Positions 41,572 through 49,094 are shown, numbered from the stretch's first letter. The stretch is DNA of 64,000 nt from Flavobacteriaceae bacterium (GCA_947463515.1 CANHRI010000006.1:1-64000), one strand, 5' to 3'. Made by a program: numbers and translations. Notes: generated by a model not told the origin, from the sequence alone.

Positions 41572-43221
41572 ATGGCCTAATAGCACTCCCGAAACGTTCC
41601 AAGCACTAAAACTGCTTCCCTCTGGAGCGCCTTGTGGTATTTTCACTTGAAGCGTATGGGTACCCGCTTTCAAATCGCCCAAATCGATGTAATAGGGATA
41701 GGTAACCATTCCAGGACACCAGTTGGATCGACTGTAGTCGGAAGAGGATAATCCGTTTGGAAAGTTGCCTGAAGCAGGATTGAACAAACGGTACGAGCCG
41801 CAATCTTCACGCCATGGTACAATGCTAAAAACTTCTTTTCCATCCAATACAAGGGTATTTTTCTTGGGAACAAATTCGTCACCGTTTTCCCAACCGCCAT
41901 GTCCTGTTGTAAGGTAACGTAAACGCGCGCCACGGAGGTCCTGTGTCAAAGTAAAGGTAACTTCAAGTCCTTTTTCATGGTTAAACATCGTTCCATATTC
42001 TTGCCCAGCCATTTCCATCACATTCACCGTATTGAAAAGTGGCATGACCAAAGGAGACGCTGCACTACTTTGCTCTTCGGGATGAATGGTAATGTTCATC
42101 GAAATGCGATGTCCACCTTTGTCATAATTTCCTATAAAAGCACCGAGGTAGACTTCTTTTCCTGAAAAGGCCGTAGCAAGTTCACTAATATCTTGTCGAT
42201 AGGGCACTTGCGTATACCATGTCTTGTCCTTGAGGCTGATGTGATTGAAATGGGAAATGCCAAAGGGTGTGAAAAATCGCATTAACTCCAGCAAAGGACT
42301 GTAGGAATTTGTAGCCACAACACCCTGGTATTTCTTTCCGTTGCCATTTTCGTAGAGGGGTAATGAATTGGCCCCTTGGGTTAGTCCGTTCCAGAAGGTA
42401 TTGGTCTTGTCGGTTGGGATTAAAAAAACTGAGCCCGTCCGGTCATAGGCATCACCATTGGATTGCTCGATTAAGTCAATAAAAACTTTACTGCCTGGGT
42501 TAATCACAGGGAACTTTATTTTTCGAACGGCGATCGTACCATTGGCAAAACGGAGGATACTATCGTTAGATTTAGCTTGGTCGGAGAAGTTTATAATTTC
42601 TTTCTCAAAAACGGGAAGGGTAATAAAGCGACTTTTCCAAACAAGATCGCGGTAGGAAAGTAGATCTACTCCATTTTTAGTATCGGGAAGTACAACAGCA
42701 GTTTTTTGTTTTTCCTTTTCAATGGATATCGCCGTAGTCACAAAATTTCCGTTACGCACAATTTCAAGAACCATCCCGAGGTTCTGCCCCAAGACCGTCG
42801 GTGAGCCTTTAACCCCCAACGCATCGGTATACCAAAGTTCTAAGGTATTTGAGTTGATACTTGTCACGGCCTTTTTACATACATAGCCAAGGATGGTTTT
42901 GGTTTCCGAGCTGAATTCAAATTGTTGTTTCTCAAGACTCACACTGTCAATACTAACGACAAATCGTTGCGCATTCAATTGTGCTTTTTGTACCAACGCA
43001 TTTCGTTTTCGGTCGACAAAAGTTTCCTCTCTCGGGTAACTGGCTTTTTGTTGTAACATTTGCGCCGAACTGATTAAGGTCAAATGCGGTGCTGCCAACA
43101 CGATTACAGGATCTTGATTGGGGATAATGGTTCCGTTGGATGATTTTTGATAAGTGATACGAAACGATTGAGCGGAAAGACATTGCAAGGAAAGTAGTCC
43201 GATGAGGATCCATTTTTTCAT
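41569..43221 (-). CDS. PNGase F-like peptide-N-glycosidase with long GLPGLI-type N-terminal domain
   Basis: The 550-residue protein has a signal peptide (CLSAQS). Residues about 60-230 have GLPGLI-family features (ETKTILGYVCKKAVT, ELWYTDALGVKGSP). The rest, about 235-550, resembles the two jelly-roll domains of PNGase F, including GHGGWENGDEFVPKKNT and DCGSYRLFNPASGNFP. PNGase F cuts the bond between asparagine and N-glycans on glycoproteins. The longer layout recalls the PNGF-II type of Elizabethkingia, which has an extra N-terminal domain. The enzyme would be secreted; no T9SS sorting domain is obvious. Catalytic Asp/Glu positions were not confirmed. Confidence 0.8.
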   Translation of the reverse strand: MKKWILIGLLSLQCLSAQSFRITYQKSSNGTIIPNQDPVIVLAAPHLTLISSAQMLQQKASYPREETFVDRKRNALVQKAQLNAQRFVVSIDSVSLEKQQFEFSSETKTILGYVCKKAVTSINSNTLELWYTDALGVKGSPTVLGQNLGMVLEIVRNGNFVTTAISIEKEKQKTAVVLPDTKNGVDLLSYRDLVWKSRFITLPVFEKEIINFSDQAKSNDSILRFANGTIAVRKIKFPVINPGSKVFIDLIEQSNGDAYDRTGSVFLIPTDKTNTFWNGLTQGANSLPLYENGNGKKYQGVVATNSYSPLLELMRFFTPFGISHFNHISLKDKTWYTQVPYRQDISELATAFSGKEVYLGAFIGNYDKGGHRISMNITIHPEEQSSAASPLVMPLFNTVNVMEMAGQEYGTMFNHEKGLEVTFTLTQDLRGARLRYLTTGHGGWENGDEFVPKKNTLVLDGKEVFSIVPWREDCGSYRLFNPASGNFPNGLSSSDYSRSNWCPGMVTYPYYIDLGDLKAGTHTLQVKIPQGAPEGSSFSAWNVSGVLLGH

Positions 43222-43235
43222 ATATTTGATTTTTA

Positions 43236-43243
43236 CAAAGATA
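43236..43243 (-). promoter_or_regulatory. Candidate -7 element for the PNGase-like gene
   Basis: CAAAGATA on the plus strand reads TATCTTTG on the minus strand, 15 bases before the ATG. A plus-strand near match TATCTTCG at 43272-43279 may serve the divergent DUF2851 gene. Confidence 0.5.
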
Positions 43244-43313
43244 AAAATTAGTCCACGAATTGAATTTTTTTTATCTTCGTAGTATCTCCACCAAACCGAA
43301 TTGTATATGCCTT

Positions 43314-44585
43314 ATGAAAGAAGATTTTCTGCACTATGTGTGGCGTTTTACTTGTTTTGACGTTACCCAATTACAAACCACTGCCGGCGAACCGATTGTT
43401 CTCATTCGAACTGGCGATTACCTTCAAACAGAAGGGCCTGATTTTTTTAATGCACAGCTGCAAATTGGAACCCAAAAGTGGGTAGGGAATGTAGAAATTC
43501 ATCTCCGCTCCTCCGATTGGTATGCCCATCATCACGAACGCGATTCCCGTTACGACAATGTGATTTTACATGTGGTTTGGGAACATGATGCACCTGTGTT
43601 TCGCAAGGACAATAGTGAACTCCCGGTTTTGGAATTAAAAGGGAGTGTTCCTCCCGATTTGATAAGCGATTATGAGAAATTAATGACACGAAAAGAAGGG
43701 TTGTATTGTTCCCATTCGTTACGCCAATTTCCGCAGCAACTGATTGTCTTATGGCTTGAGAAATTATACATCGCGCGACTCGAACATAAAGCAACGGGCA
43801 TCTTGGATTTACTTCAGGGTTGTCAAAACGATTGGGAGGCGGTTTTATTTGTTGTATTGGCCAAAAACTTTGGTCTCAATTCCAACGGGGAACCCTTTGC
43901 AGCTCTGGCACAATCGATTTCCTTTTCCATTTTTCGAAAGGAAATTTTGGAGGTGCATTTGGTGGAAGCCCTCTTGTTGGGGCAAGCGGGATTAATTCCA
44001 GAACACCCTTTGGATACCTATACAGTCGAGTTGCAATCCTGGTATGATTATTTAAAAGTGAAATATCATCTTGAGCCACCTGAAATTTCGGTTCGTTTTT
44101 TCAAATTACGACCGGATAATTTTCCAACGATAAGACTGGCCCAATTAGCCATGCTGTACCACCAACGCAAACAGCTTTTTCAATCGGTATGCGAGGCGCG
44201 ATCGATTCATGATTTTTATACCCTGTTTGGGGTTTCCACGAGTCCGTATTGGGAAACGCATTATCAATTGGATAAATCTTCGCGAAAACGAAGTAGGCGG
44301 GTGTCGGAGGCGTTTATTCAGCTTTTAATAATCAATGCGCTCGTTCCCATTCGTTTTGTTTATGCCCAGCATTTGGGGCGCCCCGATGCTGAAGCGCAAA
44401 TGGGTTTGCTCCACTTGATTCCTCCCGAGCAAAATGCCATTGTTCAAAAATTTAAGCATTGGGGGATTTCAGCACAAGATGCCCTTCAATCGCAAGCCAT
44501 ATTGCAGTTGAAGCAACAGTATTGCGATCGAAAACAATGTTTGAATTGCGCCATTGGCGTGGAGTTGTTAAAAAGAAAATCGTAA
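43314..44585 (+). CDS. DUF2851 family protein
   Basis: From the ATG at 43314 the protein is 423 residues; an earlier in-frame ATG at 43260 is not supported. The conserved block GNVEIHLRSSDWYAHHHE followed by YDNVILHVVWEHD is the DUF2851 signature, and a C-terminal Cys-containing segment (CDRKQCLNCAIG) is typical too. The conserved E-x-H and D/H residues suggest a nuclease-like metal site, but no function has been shown that I know of. The PspC and HhH genes follow in the same direction, an arrangement I recall as common in Flavobacteriaceae. Confidence 0.88.
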   Translation: MKEDFLHYVWRFTCFDVTQLQTTAGEPIVLIRTGDYLQTEGPDFFNAQLQIGTQKWVGNVEIHLRSSDWYAHHHERDSRYDNVILHVVWEHDAPVFRKDNSELPVLELKGSVPPDLISDYEKLMTRKEGLYCSHSLRQFPQQLIVLWLEKLYIARLEHKATGILDLLQGCQNDWEAVLFVVLAKNFGLNSNGEPFAALAQSISFSIFRKEILEVHLVEALLLGQAGLIPEHPLDTYTVELQSWYDYLKVKYHLEPPEISVRFFKLRPDNFPTIRLAQLAMLYHQRKQLFQSVCEARSIHDFYTLFGVSTSPYWETHYQLDKSSRKRSRRVSEAFIQLLIINALVPIRFVYAQHLGRPDAEAQMGLLHLIPPEQNAIVQKFKHWGISAQDALQSQAILQLKQQYCDRKQCLNCAIGVELLKRKS

Positions 44586-44610
44586 CTTTAAACCCTGAAA
44601 ATTGAGGGTT

Positions 44611-44832
44611 ATGATCACTGAATTACGTCATTTTTTTGAACGACACGGATTTTATGTTTGCTCGCGTTTGGCCGATAAGTTGGGGATGCGCGCCACTAAT
44701 GTTCGTTTGTTTTTCATATACATATCGTTTGTTACAGCAGGCTTGGGATTTGGGTTGTACCTGACCATGGCTTTTGTCATTCGATTGAAAGACTTGATTC
44801 GTGGCAAACGATCCTCCGTTTTCGATCTCTGA
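44611..44832 (+). CDS. PspC domain small membrane protein
   Basis: From the ATG at 44611 the protein is 73 residues; a TTG at 44602 is less likely. A soluble start (RHGFYVCSRLADKLGMRATNVRLFF) is followed by a hydrophobic stretch (IYISFVTAGLGFGLYLTMAFV) as in PspC proteins, which take part in envelope stress responses in other bacteria. Here it is short and stands alone without pspA or pspB. It ends 7 bases before the start of the HhH gene. Confidence 0.85.
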   Translation: MITELRHFFERHGFYVCSRLADKLGMRATNVRLFFIYISFVTAGLGFGLYLTMAFVIRLKDLIRGKRSSVFDL

Positions 44833-44839
44833 ACTAGTC

Positions 44840-45709
44840 ATGAAATTATTATTTATACGCCCATTCATTCATTTTACAAAAAGCCAACGCCTCGGATTAT
44901 TTACACTCATCAGTCTTATTGTAGTTTTGCAAGCGATCCTTTGGTATCAACCGCTTTGGTATGCCCCTGATGCCCTTCCTAAGGAGGCCCAAATTTGGTT
45001 GCAAGATACCTCAAGCGAGCGCCTTGTTCAAGCCTACAAATCCTATCCGATTCAGCCTTTTAATCCCAATTTTATAACCGAATATAAAGCCTTTCGTTGG
45101 GGGATGAGTGCCGCATCGTACCAACGTTTACAGGCCTTTCGGGCTCAAGGAAAGTTTGTCAACTCGGCTCGGGAATTTCAAGAAATCACTAAGGTTCCCG
45201 ATACTATTCTTGAAAAAATGGCGCCTTACTTTAAGTTCCCGGCCTGGGTGAACACCTTTAAAAAAGGGAATTCCCGGCCTTTTATGTTCACGCAAGAGAC
45301 CCCAAAAAAAATTGTAAAAAAAGACATCAATTCGGCTACCGCTGAGGATTTGATTTTAGTTCGTGGCATTGGGCCCGTTTTATCGGAACGTATTTTAAAG
45401 TATCGAACGGCTTTGGGTGCCTTTGTAGCGATGGCGCAATTGCAAGAAGTGTATGGTTTAAAGGAGGAAGTTTTTGATACATTGCTCGAGCATTTTGCAG
45501 TTGTACACCCTCCTGTATTGGAGAAAATTAAAATTAATGAAATGACCATCAAGGAGTTAGGTTCGTTTCCGTATTTTCGGTATCCTGTTTCCAGAAATAT
45601 TGTAGCCTATCGCAGCATGAATGGTCCTATTCGTTTTGAGGATTTAACAAATGTAAAGGGGATAAGTGTCGAAAAAATAAAAATTATTGCCTTATATTTG
45701 GAATTCTAA
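44840..45709 (+). CDS. Helix-hairpin-helix membrane-anchored protein, ComEA-like
   Basis: From the ATG at 44840 the protein is 289 residues with an N-terminal transmembrane helix (LGLFTLISLIVVLQAILW). Two or three helix-hairpin-helix segments follow: KFVNSAREFQEITKVPDTIL, DINSATAEDLILVRGIGPVLSERIL (about 156-200) and LTNVKGISVEKIKII at the end. HhH motifs bind DNA without sequence preference; ComEA-type proteins act in DNA uptake at the membrane. This one has an unusual length and is widely distributed in Flavobacteriaceae. A role in DNA uptake is an inference. Confidence 0.85.
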   Translation: MKLLFIRPFIHFTKSQRLGLFTLISLIVVLQAILWYQPLWYAPDALPKEAQIWLQDTSSERLVQAYKSYPIQPFNPNFITEYKAFRWGMSAASYQRLQAFRAQGKFVNSAREFQEITKVPDTILEKMAPYFKFPAWVNTFKKGNSRPFMFTQETPKKIVKKDINSATAEDLILVRGIGPVLSERILKYRTALGAFVAMAQLQEVYGLKEEVFDTLLEHFAVVHPPVLEKIKINEMTIKELGSFPYFRYPVSRNIVAYRSMNGPIRFEDLTNVKGISVEKIKIIALYLEF

Positions 45710-45733
45710 AAAAAAGACTAAAAAAAGACCTCT

Positions 45734-46903
45734 ATGAGTTCAATTTACTTTACCGAAGAACACGAATTGTTTCGTGCGAGTTTTAAGGATTTTTTGCACA
45801 AAGAAGTAGTGCCACATATTGAAAAATGGGAAAAAACGGGAACAATTGAACGTTTTATCTGGAAGAAGTTCGGAGAAATGGGCTTTTTCGGCTTGTCTTA
45901 TCCAGAGGCGTATGGAGGGATGAATTTGGATTTGTTCTATACGGTGGTTTTTTTGGAAGAATTGCAAAAAATACATTCTTCGGGATTTGCGGCGGCCATG
46001 TGGGCCCATGCATATTTGGCGATGACCCATTTGAATGCTGAGGGAAGTGAGCGCATTAAACAAGACTATTTGGCACCGAGTATAGCGGGAGAAAAAATTG
46101 GAGCGTTGTGTATTACCGAACCTTTTGGGGGAAGTGATGTGGCGGGCATGAAAACGACTGCCGTTAAACAAGGTGATAAGTATATCCTTAACGGTTCAAA
46201 AACCTTTATTACCAATGGAGTGTATGCCGACTATTATGTGGTGGCGGCCAAAACCAGTCCCGAGAAAGGGAATAAAGGCATTAGTATTTTCTTGATGGAT
46301 ACGAATACTCCTGGTGTTTCGGCTACCAAATTGGATAAATTGGGTTGGCGCGCTTCTGATACTGCAGAAATTGCTTTTGATAATGTAGTGATTCCAGCAG
46401 ATAATTTGATGGGTGAGGAAGGGAAAGGATTTCCCTATATCATGCAGCATTTTGCGTTAGAGCGATTGATTATGGCGATTAATGCCCATGCGCGTGCTGA
46501 GTATGCCTTGGATTACACCATTGATTATATGTCCAAACGGGAAGCTTTTGGAACAACGATTAATAAATTTCAAGCCTTACGTCATACGCTGGTCAATCAT
46601 GCTACTGATGTGGAGCATTGTAAGATTTTTAATTACGCTGCTACAGCTCGTTTGAATAAGGGCGAGTATGTGGTCAAAGAAGCTACGATGGCCAAATTGA
46701 AGTCGACTAAAGTTGCTGACGAAACGATCTACAGTTGTTTGCAGATGTTGGGTGGTTATGGGTACATGGAAGAATATCCGTTGGCTCGTTTATTGCGAGA
46801 CAGTCGTTTGGGTCCGATTGGCGGAGGGACATCCGAGATTTTACGCGAAATTTTATCAAAGATGATTATCGATCAAAAAGACTATCAACCGGCGGTAAAA
46901 TAG
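45734..46903 (+). CDS. Acyl-CoA dehydrogenase
   Basis: The 389-residue FAD enzyme has acyl-CoA dehydrogenase signatures: GALCITEPFGGSDVAGMKTTA near residue 120, and QMLGGYGYMEEYPLARLLRDSR near 345. In most short/medium-chain enzymes the catalytic Glu lies in a motif E-G-T near the C-terminus; here this is IGGGTSEI without the Glu. A Glu in HFALERLIMAI matches the position used by isovaleryl-CoA and long-chain enzymes. It may therefore act in leucine or branched-chain fatty acid breakdown, which fits the 2-oxoacid dehydrogenase genes at 4.6-9.1 kb. The substrate is an inference. Confidence 0.92.
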   Translation: MSSIYFTEEHELFRASFKDFLHKEVVPHIEKWEKTGTIERFIWKKFGEMGFFGLSYPEAYGGMNLDLFYTVVFLEELQKIHSSGFAAAMWAHAYLAMTHLNAEGSERIKQDYLAPSIAGEKIGALCITEPFGGSDVAGMKTTAVKQGDKYILNGSKTFITNGVYADYYVVAAKTSPEKGNKGISIFLMDTNTPGVSATKLDKLGWRASDTAEIAFDNVVIPADNLMGEEGKGFPYIMQHFALERLIMAINAHARAEYALDYTIDYMSKREAFGTTINKFQALRHTLVNHATDVEHCKIFNYAATARLNKGEYVVKEATMAKLKSTKVADETIYSCLQMLGGYGYMEEYPLARLLRDSRLGPIGGGTSEILREILSKMIIDQKDYQPAVK

Positions 46904-47005
46904 CACAGGGATTGCGTGAGGGGTGGAAGTGGAAAGCCCGGCTGCGGAGCAACGGACTTGCAGCGGACGACCCGACCCCGACGCGGGCTTGATGGGAGCT
47001 GTGGG
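46904..47005 (+). repeat. Interspersed repeat, copy C, G+C-rich, upstream of rpsU
   Basis: This non-coding stretch is much richer in G+C than its surroundings. It has GTGAGGGGTGGAAGTGG, AAAGCCCGG, AACGGACTTGCAGCGGAC and CCCGACCCCGACGCGGGC. The order of motifs resembles copies A and B (GGAG-GCGG, CCCGG, GGAxxTACAGCGGA, CGGGAC), so it probably belongs to the same flavobacterial repeat family. A small open frame through it is an artefact of the high G+C. Confidence 0.6.
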
Positions 47006-47046
47006 TTAATTTCGGGGGCACGCCAAAATTATTTTAAAATTTATAA

Positions 47047-47075
47047 TTTATAATTCAAAATTAATTTTACCTTTG
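47047..47075 (+). promoter_or_regulatory. Promoter of rpsU
   Basis: TTTA at 47047-47050 is followed after 17 bases by TACCTTTG at 47068-47075, matching the Bacteroidota consensus. Transcription would start near 47080, giving a leader of about 25 bases that includes the Shine-Dalgarno sequence. Confidence 0.65.
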
Positions 47076-47091
47076 CGCCCACTAAATGAAG

Positions 47092-47098
47092 GGAGGTG
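47092..47098 (+). promoter_or_regulatory. Strong Shine-Dalgarno sequence of rpsU
   Basis: GGAGGTG at 47092-47098, with another G before it, is complementary to the 3' end of 16S rRNA (anti-SD CACCTCC) over seven bases, about 8-10 bases before the ATG at 47107. Almost no other gene in this window has such a site. Published work on Flavobacterium johnsoniae ribosomes shows that bS21 helps hide the anti-SD and that rpsU itself keeps a strong SD, allowing feedback control. Confidence 0.85.
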
Positions 47099-47106
47099 TC
47101 CTGCTT

Positions 47107-47301
47107 ATGTTAATTATACCTATTAAAGACGGAGAAAACATTGATAGAGCTTTAAAGCGCTACAAGAGAAAATTTGATAAAACTGGAACGGTTCGTCAGT
47201 TACGCGCGCGTCAAGCGTTTACGAAGCCTTCTGTAGTGCGTCGTGCACAAATCCAGAAAGCACAGTATATCCAAGGATTGCGTGATGCGATGGAAGGATA
47301 G
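47107..47301 (+). CDS. rpsU: 30S ribosomal protein bS21
   Basis: The 64-residue basic protein (MLIIPIKDGENIDRALKRYKRKF) is bS21, a protein of the small subunit near the anti-Shine-Dalgarno site of 16S rRNA. In Flavobacteriia it takes part in blocking SD pairing. The start at 47107 gives the normal N-terminus; an upstream ATG at 47086 would lie before the SD. The gene has its own promoter and a strong SD, so it is probably controlled by its own product. It is followed by a hairpin shared with the xerC promoter region. Confidence 0.97.
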   Translation: MLIIPIKDGENIDRALKRYKRKFDKTGTVRQLRARQAFTKPSVVRRAQIQKAQYIQGLRDAMEG

Positions 47302-47324
47302 GACTTAGTTTCTCATCAAAATAC

Positions 47325-47370
47325 AACTGCTGTAAGGAAGTTTTTATAACTTTGTTACAGCAGTTTTTTT
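47325..47370 (+). terminator. rpsU terminator hairpin whose loop contains a xerC -7 element
   Basis: AACTGCTGTAA at 47325-47335 pairs perfectly with TTACAGCAGTT at 47355-47365, followed by a run of seven T. The loop includes TAACTTTG at 47347-47354, a match to the -7 consensus TANNTTTG, 17 bases before the xerC ATG at 47371. Confidence 0.8.
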
Positions 47371-48264
47371 ATGGTCTATTTGCAAGCATTTCAGGAGTAT
47401 TTGGCGTTGGAGAAAAAGTATTCTCCGCATACGGTTTTGGCGTACCACAAAGATTTGCTTTTTTTTCAGCAGTTTTTAAAATCGGTTTATGAAATGGAGT
47501 CCTTGGAGGCGGCGCACTACCCGATGATTCGGAGTTGGATTGTTTCGATGGTTGATGCGGGGATGAGTGCGACTTCGGTAAACCGTAAAGTATCTTCTTT
47601 AAAAGCGTTTTATAAATTTTTGATGAAAATGGGGGTGTTGCAAAGCAGTCCTTTGGCGCAACATAAGGCGCTCAAAACCCCCAAGAAAGTACAGGTTCCT
47701 TTTTCGGAAGTGGAGTTGGACAACGTATTGAATACACTTGAATATCCTGAAGGTTTTGAGGGGGTGCGCGATAAATTAGTCATTGATTTGTTTTACACTA
47801 CGGGAATCCGTCGGGCGGAGTTGATAGGGTTGCGTATGCATCAAGTGGATCTTGCGGGTGGAATGCTCAAGGTGATGGGGAAGCGCAATAAAGAGCGGAT
47901 TGTGCCATTATTGCCTGTGGTGGTGAAGCAAATGCAGGTGTATATAAAGGAACGCGCTGGAATTGAAAACCTTATTGATGCAGACTACTTTTTTTTGATG
48001 TTAAAAGGCGTTAAATTAAACGAATCGTTTGTTTATCGGTTGATAAATTCGTACTTTAGTAATGTTTCCGAGAAGGTAAAAAAGAGTCCTCATGTGCTTC
48101 GGCATACGTTTGCGACGCATTTGCTGAATCAGGGAGCGGACATAAATTCAGTAAAGGAGTTGTTGGGGCATTCCAGTTTGGCGTCGACTCAAGTGTATAC
48201 GCACAGCAGTTTGGCAGAGTTGCAGCACGTTCATCGAGCGGCTCATCCACGGAATCGAAAATAG
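47371..48264 (+). CDS. xerC: Site-specific tyrosine recombinase XerC
   Basis: XerC with XerD resolves chromosome dimers at dif. The 297-residue protein has a SAM-like N-terminal domain (about 1-85) and a catalytic domain with Arg in TTGIRRAELIGLR, HVLRHTFATHLL (His-x-x-Arg) and the end LLGHSSLASTQVYTH with the nucleophilic Tyr. It stands between rpsU and hpf, an order common in Flavobacteriaceae, and is not part of a mobile element. Confidence 0.95.
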   Translation: MVYLQAFQEYLALEKKYSPHTVLAYHKDLLFFQQFLKSVYEMESLEAAHYPMIRSWIVSMVDAGMSATSVNRKVSSLKAFYKFLMKMGVLQSSPLAQHKALKTPKKVQVPFSEVELDNVLNTLEYPEGFEGVRDKLVIDLFYTTGIRRAELIGLRMHQVDLAGGMLKVMGKRNKERIVPLLPVVVKQMQVYIKERAGIENLIDADYFFLMLKGVKLNESFVYRLINSYFSNVSEKVKKSPHVLRHTFATHLLNQGADINSVKELLGHSSLASTQVYTHSSLAELQHVHRAAHPRNRK

Positions 48265-48292
48265 CGCAACGTTTAATTTAAAATTTTGAAGT

Positions 48293-48595
48293 ATGAAGGT
48301 AAATGTTAATGCTGTAAATTTTTCAGTAGATCGAAAGTTGGTTGATTTCATTCAGGTTCGTTTGGATAAATTGGAAAAGTATTTTGATAAAATTGTGAGT
48401 TCGGATGTTTTTTTGAAGGTCGACAATACGAGTGAAAAAGAGAACAAGATTGTGGAGGTTAAAATTCATGTTCCGGGCGATGATTTTTTGGTCAAAAAAC
48501 AATGCAAAACATTTGAGGAAGCTGTCGAGTTGGCGGCCGAATCTTTAGAGCGTTTGTTGGTAAAACGCAAGGAGAAAATCCGTTCCCATATTTGA
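48293..48595 (+). CDS. hpf: Ribosome hibernation-promoting factor, short form (HPF/RaiA family)
   Basis: The 100-residue protein has the beta-alpha-beta-beta-beta-alpha pattern of HPF/RaiA: MKVNVNAVNFSVDRKL, LDKLEKYFDKIVSSDVFL and IHVPGDDFLVKKQCKTFEEAVELAAESLERLLVKR. It binds the 30S subunit in stationary phase and blocks the tRNA and mRNA sites. It follows xerC by 28 bases. The long C-terminal dimerisation domain of long HPF is absent. Confidence 0.95.
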   Translation: MKVNVNAVNFSVDRKLVDFIQVRLDKLEKYFDKIVSSDVFLKVDNTSEKENKIVEVKIHVPGDDFLVKKQCKTFEEAVELAAESLERLLVKRKEKIRSHI

Positions 48596-48618
48596 TTAAA
48601 TTTTTTTCAAAAAAATAT

Positions 48619-48648
48619 TTTGATAGAAAAATAAATTGCCTACATTTG
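48619..48648 (+). promoter_or_regulatory. Promoter of the tRNA-tuf operon
   Basis: TTTG at 48619-48622 is followed after 18 bases by TACATTTG at 48641-48648. This is a full match to the Bacteroidota consensus TTTG-N17-19-TANNTTTG and lies 39 bases before tRNA-Thr. Confidence 0.85.
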
Positions 48649-48686
48649 CAGTCCGTTAGAAATAGCGGACTTTTTTATTGCATATT

Positions 48687-48760
48687 GCCGGTGTAGCTCA
48701 GCTGGCTAGAGCAGCTGATTTGTAATCAGCAGGTCGTGGGTTCGAGTCCCTCCATCGGCT
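48687..48760 (+). tRNA. tRNA-Thr (anticodon TGT)
   Basis: The acceptor arms GCCGGTG and CATCGGC pair. The D arm, the anticodon stem GCTGA/TCAGC with loop TTTGTAA (anticodon TGT) and the T arm (GGGTTCGAGTCCC) are all visible. CCA is not encoded. Confidence 0.95.
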
Positions 48761-48807
48761 CTTTGAAATTTTGAATGTATTGTTTTGGTACTACCGAAGC
48801 ATGGCTA

Positions 48808-48890
48808 GGGGAGATACTCAAGCGGCCAACGAGGGCAGACTGTAAATCTGCTGGTTTTCACCTTCGCAGGTTCGAATCCTGCTCTCCCCA
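48808..48890 (+). tRNA. tRNA-Tyr (anticodon GTA)
   Basis: GGGGAGA and TCTCCCC form the acceptor stem. The anticodon stem GCAGA/TCTGC holds the loop CTGTAAA (anticodon GTA), and a long variable arm follows, as expected for tRNA-Tyr. Confidence 0.95.
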
Positions 48891-48967
48891 CAATTGAAAG
48901 TTTAATCGTTTCAAGTTTCAAGTGGTTTTAAACCTGAAACTTCAAACCTGAAACAGAAAACTTTACC
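48891..48967. repeat. Dispersed AAACCTGAAAC repeat between tRNA-Tyr and tRNA-Thr
   Basis: Two AAACCTGAAAC units (about 48930-48940 and 48945-48955) and an approximate inverse (GTTTCAAGTTTCA at 48908-48920) fill this spacer. The same TTTAAACCTGAAACT string occurs at about 9488-9502. In many bacteria a tRNA-Gly sits here, but none was found. Confidence 0.65.
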
Positions 48968-49039
48968 GCCGGTGTAGCTCAGGGGTAGAGTGCTTCCTTG
49001 GTAAGGAAGAGGTCACGGGTTCAAATCCCGTCATTGGCT
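48968..49039 (+). tRNA. tRNA-Thr (anticodon GGT)
   Basis: The acceptor arms GCCGGTG and CATTGGC pair with G-T pairs. The anticodon stem CTTCC/GGAAG holds the loop TTGGTAA (anticodon GGT). The T arm CGGGTTCAAATCCCG is present. Confidence 0.94.
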
Positions 49040-49094
49040 CAAAATTGAATATTTGAACACTAATAAATATAACTAAGTTTAAAAATTAATTAAA

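Noticed and set aside
46735-46992. 85-codon frame spanning the acyl-CoA dehydrogenase end and repeat copy C
   Set aside because: It is out of frame with the real gene and depends on the G+C-rich repeat.
47371-48264. XerC considered as an integrase of a mobile element
   Set aside because: Length, motifs and position between rpsU and hpf fit the chromosomal dimer-resolution recombinase; no attachment sites or cargo were seen.
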